Positions 60,018 through 64,000 of a stretch of DNA of 64,000 nt are shown here, one piece after another; positions within the stretch are counted from its first letter, which is position 1, and each line of letters opens with the position of its first letter. The notes beneath the pieces are model-generated. The model saw only the letters and a list, made by a program, of their open reading frames with translations, did no database searches and was not told the origin of the DNA. The stretch is from Pseudomonas putida NBRC 14164. GTDB lineage: Bacteria; Pseudomonadota; Gammaproteobacteria; Pseudomonadales; Pseudomonadaceae. Where the stretch lies: the NCBI RefSeq assembly GCF_000412675.1, contig NC_021505.1, positions 4,334,501 through 4,398,500 of the forward strand, read 5' to 3'. Both the position numbers and the translations under genes were made by a program.

Positions 60018-60046
60018 ATATTAAGATCGGATTGCAGGGCTGTCAA
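60018..60046 (-). promoter_or_regulatory. Strong sigma-70 promoter of the Ala/Glu tRNA operon
   Basis: Minus strand TTGACA (60046-60041), exactly 17 bases, TAATAT (60023-60018), then the GC-rich discriminator GCGCCCC. An A+T-rich UP-like region (GAATATTTTCAAAATTTCG) lies just upstream. Near-consensus, as expected for stable RNA. Confidence 0.9.
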
Positions 60047-60130
60047 ACGAAATTTTGAAAATATTCAAAAGTTTTTTCACAGATAACAATCACTTACCGC
60101 CCTGCCCCGGTTTTTCGGGCTTCAACTGGG

Positions 60131-60206
60131 CCTGTGGGAGCGGGCGTGCCCGCGAATGCGATGGTAGATCAAACACCGCATTCGCGGGCACGCCCGCTCC
60201 CACAGG
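60131..60206. repeat. REP pair in tail-to-tail orientation
   Basis: CCTGTGGGAGCGGGCGTGCC then CGCGAATGCG faces its exact complement ending CCCACAGG; arms of 30 bases, 16-base loop. Unlike the other pairs here, the CCACAGG ends are on the outside. Lies 17 bases beyond the gltX stop and may end or protect its transcript. Confidence 0.92.
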
Positions 60207-60223
60207 TTAGGTGTAATGCTGAA

Positions 60224-61705
60224 TCAGGCGATGGAAGCCAGCAGCTTTTCCCACTCTTTGTTTTCTTTCTTCGACACACCACCCAGCAGGTCCAGGGCCT
60301 GGCGCAGACGGTAGCGGGTCAGGTCGGGGCCGAGGATTTCCATGGCGTCCAGCACCGACACCGAGCTGGCCTGGCCAGTAATGGCGGCGAACATCAGCGG
60401 CATGGCATCACGCAACTTCAGTTCCAGCGCCTCGACCACGGCCTGGATGCAGCCGGTGATGCGCTCTTTTTCCCACTGGCGCAGGCTTTCGAGCTTCCAC
60501 AGGATCAGCTGGATCACCTGGCGCACCTGGTCGGCCGACAGTTTCTTGCTCTCGAACAGCTTGGCATCCAGCTTCAGCGCACCTTCAAAGAAGAACCCGC
60601 CCAGCGGGGCAACCTGGCTGAAGGTCTCGACCCGGCCCTGCACGTGCGGGGCAATCTTCATCATGTAGTCGCTGTTGAATGCCCACTTCTGCAGGCGTGT
60701 GGCGAATTCCTCGACCGGCAGTTCGCGCAGCCACTGGCCGTTGAGCCAGGACAGCTTCTCGATGTCGAAGATCGGGCCACCCAGCGAAATACGCGACAGG
60801 TCGAAGTGCTCGACCATCTCGTCCAGCGAGAACTTTTCGCGCTCGTCCGGCATCGACCAGCCCATGCGGCCCAGGTAGTTGAGCATCGCCTCAGGCATGA
60901 AGCCCATGCGCTCGTAGAAGGTCACCGAGGTCGGGTTCTTGCGCTTGGACAGCTTGGACTTGTCGGGGTTACGCAGCAGCGGCATGTAGCACAGCTTGGG
61001 CTGCTCCCAGCCGAAGTATTCGTACAGCTTGATCAGCTTGGGCGCCGACGGCAGCCACTCTTCGCCACGCAGGACGTGGGTGATGCCCATCAGGTGGTCG
61101 TCGACCACGTTGGCCAGGAAGTACGTCGGCAGGCCGTCGTTCTTCATCAGCACCTGCATGTCCATGCGGTCCCACGGGATTTCGACATCGCCACGCAGCA
61201 TGTCCGGCACCACGCAGATACCTTCGCTCGGCACCTTCATGCGGATCACGTGTGGCTCGCCAGCGTCCAGGCGGCGCTGCACTTCCTCGGCGCTCAGCAG
61301 CAGTGCGCGGCCGTCGTAGCGCGGGGTTTCACCGCGGGCCTGTTGCTCGGCACGCATCTGCTCCAGCTCTTCGGCGGTGCAGAAGCAATAGAAGGCGTGG
61401 CCGGCGTCAACCAGCTCCTTGGCATACTTCGCGTAGATCTCGCCACGCTCGCTCTGCCGGTACGGGCCGTGCGGGCCGCCAACATCCGGGCCTTCGTTCC
61501 ATTCGATGCCGAGCCAGCGCAGGGCGTCGAAGATCTGCTGTTCCGACTCGCGCGTGGAGCGCAGCTGGTCGGTGTCTTCGATGCGCAGGATGAACTCACC
61601 GCCGTGCTGCTTGGCAAAGCAGTAGTTGAACAGGGCGATGTAGGCAGTGCCGACATGGGGGTCGCCGGTAGGCGATGGCGCGATACGCGTGCGTACGGTG
61701 GTCAT
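60224..61705 (-). CDS. gltX: Glutamyl-tRNA synthetase
   Basis: 493 residues from ATG 61705 (MTTVRTRIAPSPTGDPHVGT). Class I synthetase charging tRNA-Glu. The HIGH-type motif is HVGT in PSPTGDPHVGTAY and the KMSKS-type loop is KLSKRK; also RIEDTD and LRGEEWLPSAPKLIKLYEYF. It lies 282 bases from the tRNA-Glu/Ala operon it serves, on the same strand, and diverges from the efflux operon. Confidence 0.97.
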   Translation of the reverse strand: MTTVRTRIAPSPTGDPHVGTAYIALFNYCFAKQHGGEFILRIEDTDQLRSTRESEQQIFDALRWLGIEWNEGPDVGGPHGPYRQSERGEIYAKYAKELVDAGHAFYCFCTAEELEQMRAEQQARGETPRYDGRALLLSAEEVQRRLDAGEPHVIRMKVPSEGICVVPDMLRGDVEIPWDRMDMQVLMKNDGLPTYFLANVVDDHLMGITHVLRGEEWLPSAPKLIKLYEYFGWEQPKLCYMPLLRNPDKSKLSKRKNPTSVTFYERMGFMPEAMLNYLGRMGWSMPDEREKFSLDEMVEHFDLSRISLGGPIFDIEKLSWLNGQWLRELPVEEFATRLQKWAFNSDYMMKIAPHVQGRVETFSQVAPLGGFFFEGALKLDAKLFESKKLSADQVRQVIQLILWKLESLRQWEKERITGCIQAVVEALELKLRDAMPLMFAAITGQASSVSVLDAMEILGPDLTRYRLRQALDLLGGVSKKENKEWEKLLASIA

Positions 61706-61848
61706 GGAAGGTCTCGAACTGAAGATGAAACAAAGGCGGGATGTTAGCAGGAGGCAGGCACCGGGCTCCAGCAATGGCGCGAACGTCACTTGTCGACAGG
61801 CCCTGCGGCACTGTTAAATTTGCTTACATTTCTGGAACGATAGTCCCC

Positions 61849-62904
61849 ATGCCTGCCCAACTCAAACGCCGCCTGGCGATCTTCTTCACCCTAGTGGCCA
61901 TCATCGCCCTCGCCTTCCTGGCCCACTGGTACTTCAAGGGCCGCTTCTACGAGAGCACCGACAACGCCTATGTACAGGGCGAGATCACCCGTATCTCCAG
62001 CCAGCTGGGCGCACGTATCGACGCGGTGCCGGTCGAGGACAACCAGCACGTCAACAAAGGTGACCTGCTGGTACGCCTGGAAGCGGCAGACTTTGACCTG
62101 GCGGTTGACCGCGCCCGCGCCACCCTGGCCACCCGTGAAGCGGAATACGCACAGGCACAAAGTCGCCTGACCCAGCAAGGTAGCCTGATCGCCGCCGGGC
62201 AGGCTCAGGTGGCTGCCAACCAGGCCACGTTCGACCGTTCTCGGGTGGACCTGAGCCGTGCCGAAAAGCTGCGCAAGCCAGGTTTCATATCCGAGGAACG
62301 GGTCACAACCCTGTCGGCAGACAGCCATGTTGCCGGCTCTCAGGTCGACAAGGCCCGCGCCGACCTGCAAAGCCAGCGCCAGCAGGTGAATGCACTGAAC
62401 GCCGACCTCAAACGCCTCGATGCACAAATCGCCAACGCACGCGCCGACCTGGCCCAGGCCGAGCTGAACCTGACCCGTTGCGAAATCCGCGCGCCGATCA
62501 GCGGCACCATCGGCCAGCGCAATGCGCGCAATGGCCAGGTGGTGCAGGCCGGCGCCTACCTGCTGTCGATCGTGCCCGACGAAGACATCTGGGTGCAGGC
62601 CAACTTCAAGGAAACCCAGATCGGCCACATGCAGCCCGGCCAGCGCGCCGAGCTGCTGTTCGACAGCTACCCGGACACCCCCATCGAAGGCCGGGTAAAC
62701 AGTGTGTTCGCGGCCTCGGGGGCGCAGTTCAGCCTGCTGCCACCCGATAACGCCACCGGCAACTTCACCAAGGTGGTGCAGCGCATCCCGGTCAAGCTCA
62801 CCTTCAGCGCCGACAACCCGCTGCATGGGCGCATCCGCCCCGGCATGTCGGTGACCGCCACCATAGACCTGCGCAGCGAGAGCGAAGGCCACGATGGCCG
62901 GTGA
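61849..62904 (+). CDS. EmrA-like membrane fusion protein (HlyD family)
   Basis: 351 residues. N-terminal membrane helix (about 10-27, LAIFFTLVAIIALAFLAHWY), then YESTDNAYVQGEITRISSQL, the biotinyl-lipoyl-like half (GARIDAVPVEDNQHVNKGDL), a long alpha-helical hairpin (about 85-200) and the second half (IRAPISGTIGQRNARNGQVV, then a beta-barrel). This periplasmic adaptor links the MFS pump encoded next to an outer-membrane channel not seen here. It ends 11 bases inside the emrB-like start. Confidence 0.92.
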   Translation: MPAQLKRRLAIFFTLVAIIALAFLAHWYFKGRFYESTDNAYVQGEITRISSQLGARIDAVPVEDNQHVNKGDLLVRLEAADFDLAVDRARATLATREAEYAQAQSRLTQQGSLIAAGQAQVAANQATFDRSRVDLSRAEKLRKPGFISEERVTTLSADSHVAGSQVDKARADLQSQRQQVNALNADLKRLDAQIANARADLAQAELNLTRCEIRAPISGTIGQRNARNGQVVQAGAYLLSIVPDEDIWVQANFKETQIGHMQPGQRAELLFDSYPDTPIEGRVNSVFAASGAQFSLLPPDNATGNFTKVVQRIPVKLTFSADNPLHGRIRPGMSVTATIDLRSESEGHDGR

Positions 62905-64000
62905 CCAACTGCTCAGGCCCAGCGACGAGCCTACCCGGCGCGACTGGATCGCGGTGATGAGTGTGATGCTCGGCGCGTTCATGGCGGTGCTGGACATCCA
63001 GATCACCAACTCGTCACTGAAGGACATTCAGGGTGCCCTGTCGGCAACCCTGGAAGAAGGCTCGTGGATTTCCACCTCGTACCTGGTGGCGGAAATCATC
63101 ATGATTCCGCTGACCGCCTGGCTGGTGCAACTGCTGTCTGCCCGACGCCTGGCCGTGTGGGTTTCCGGGGGCTTTCTGTTGTCGTCACTGCTGTGCTCGA
63201 TGGCCTGGAACCTGGAGAGCATGATCCTGTTCCGCGCCCTGCAAGGCTTTACCGGCGGCGCGCTGATCCCACTGGCGTTTACCCTCACGCTGATCAAGCT
63301 GCCCGAACACCACCGCGCCAAAGGCATGGCGATGTTCGCCATGACCGCCACGTTTGCCCCCTCCATCGGCCCCACCCTGGGCGGCTGGCTGACCGAGAAC
63401 TGGGGCTGGGAGTACATTTTCTACATCAACATCCCGCCGGGCCTGGTGATGATTGCCGGCCTGCTGTACGGGCTGGAGAAGAAAGACGCGCACTGGGAAC
63501 TGCTGAAAAGCACCGATTACGCAGGCATCGTCACCCTGGGCCTGGGTTTGGGCTGCCTGCAGGTGTTTCTTGAAGAGGGGCACCGCAAGGACTGGCTGGA
63601 GTCGCACCTGATCGTCGGCCTGGGCAGCGTCGCCTTGGTCAGCCTGATCACCTTCGTCATCCTGCAGTTCTCCAAGCCACACCCGCTGATCAACCTGCGC
63701 ATCCTCGGTAACCGCAATTTCGGCCTGTCGAGCATCGCCAGCCTGGGCATGGGCGTAGGCCTGTACGGGTCGATCTACCTGCTGCCGCTGTACCTGGCTC
63801 AGGTGCAGGGCTACAACGCCTTGCAGATCGGCGAGGTGATCATGTGGATGGGGGTGCCGCAGCTGTTTCTGATCCCGCTGGTGCCACAGCTGATGAAAGT
63901 GGTGTCGCCCAAGCTGCTGTGCGCCCTGGGGTTCTGCCTGTTCGGCGCCGCGAGTTTCGGCTCGGGGGTGCTCAACCCGGACTTTGCCGGGCCGCAGTTC
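62894..64000 (+). CDS. EmrB-like MFS (DHA2) drug exporter, 3' end outside window
   Basis: 369 codons from ATG 62894 run open to the window end; the family is about 510 residues. Starts MAGDQLLRPSDEPTRRDWIA, then about nine of 14 expected helices. DHA2 motifs are present: FMAVLDIQITNSSLKDIQGA with LDIQITNSSL for motif D1, FRALQGFTGGALIPLAF in helix 4, and APSIGPTLGGWLTENWGWEY for the antiporter motif C. It overlaps the emrA-like stop by 11 bases. Likely exports hydrophobic toxic compounds by proton antiport. Confidence 0.93.
   Translation, partial: MAGDQLLRPSDEPTRRDWIAVMSVMLGAFMAVLDIQITNSSLKDIQGALSATLEEGSWISTSYLVAEIIMIPLTAWLVQLLSARRLAVWVSGGFLLSSLLCSMAWNLESMILFRALQGFTGGALIPLAFTLTLIKLPEHHRAKGMAMFAMTATFAPSIGPTLGGWLTENWGWEYIFYINIPPGLVMIAGLLYGLEKKDAHWELLKSTDYAGIVTLGLGLGCLQVFLEEGHRKDWLESHLIVGLGSVALVSLITFVILQFSKPHPLINLRILGNRNFGLSSIASLGMGVGLYGSIYLLPLYLAQVQGYNALQIGEVIMWMGVPQLFLIPLVPQLMKVVSPKLLCALGFCLFGAASFGSGVLNPDFAGPQF

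Noticed and set aside
61706..61848. Possible operator (AAAT ... ATTT) upstream of the emrA-like gene
   Set aside because: Arms are only 4 bases in A+T-rich sequence; promoter elements are weak, so no claim is made.

Overview
The window is GC-rich chromosomal DNA of a Pseudomonas, most likely of the P. putida group. This rests on gene order (nadK to pepN; truA-trpF-accD-folC-dedD-cvpA-purF-metZ; fimV-usg-asd-leuB-leuD-leuC; tRNA Glu/Ala arrays beside gltX), on codon use, and on many paired REP sequences of the P. putida type (CCTGTGGGAGCGGG...CCCGCG). Assignment is from memory of these families, not from a search. Nearly all of it is core genome. I see no prophage, integron, IS element, CRISPR array or defence island.

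Layout. 1-4542: tail of a Bat-type operon (DUF4381 end, two VWA proteins, BatD). 4716-10185: sbcD-sbcC with a glutathione transferase coupled to the end. 10221-15406: minus-strand small exported protein, lactonase-like beta-propeller, small protein, RND exporter and YCF48-type propeller. 15673-22190: a minus-strand operon nadK-metallophosphatase-rhomboid-yeaC-DUF2797-pepN, in which the rhomboid gene carries an in-frame amber codon. 22279-26829: DUF1853, cytochrome b561, a PLP desulfhydrase/deaminase-like enzyme and fadH. 27021-30367: the one accessory-looking patch, with an A+T-rich orphan Rhs-core gene, a nitrilase-fold protein lacking its catalytic cysteine, an AraC regulator and a 28-codon ORF. 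30639-32281: DUF2242 lipoprotein and four tRNAs (Val, three Asp). 32430-41338: SDR, metZ, purF, cvpA, dedD-like, folC, accD, trpF, truA. 41533-51923: fimV, usg, asd, leuB, a methyltransferase, leuD, leuC and a divergent LysR regulator. 51985-55788: a five-PAS GGDEF-EAL protein and ibpA-type Hsp20. 56014-59044: dusC-like, thioesterase, alpha/beta hydrolase, TetR. 59216-59942: three tandem Glu-Ala tRNA pairs. 60224-64000: gltX and a divergent EmrA/EmrB exporter, the latter cut by the window end.

Regulatory sequence that can be read directly includes a sigma-32 promoter plus a ROSE-like RNA thermometer in front of hsp20, consensus-like sigma-70 promoters for both tRNA operons, a perfect 10-bp inverted repeat over a promoter upstream of tetR, a T-N11-A site between leuC and lysR, and a PsrA-like box inside the putative fadH promoter. 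No intergenic stretch exceeds 300 bases; most longer ones (15407-15672, 30368-30638, 36534-36729, 41339-41532, 48692-48838, 55789-56013, 57471-57655, 59943-60223) hold a REP pair. In 39580-39795 (accD-trpF gap) I see nothing.

No wholly new multi-gene system is evident. The observations most worth testing are the amber codon at the substrate-site tyrosine of the rhomboid protease, the pseudo-nitrilase, the orphan Rhs gene with a well-placed Shine-Dalgarno on an out-of-frame leader ORF, and a 50-bp palindrome present twice in opposite orientation 41 kb apart.
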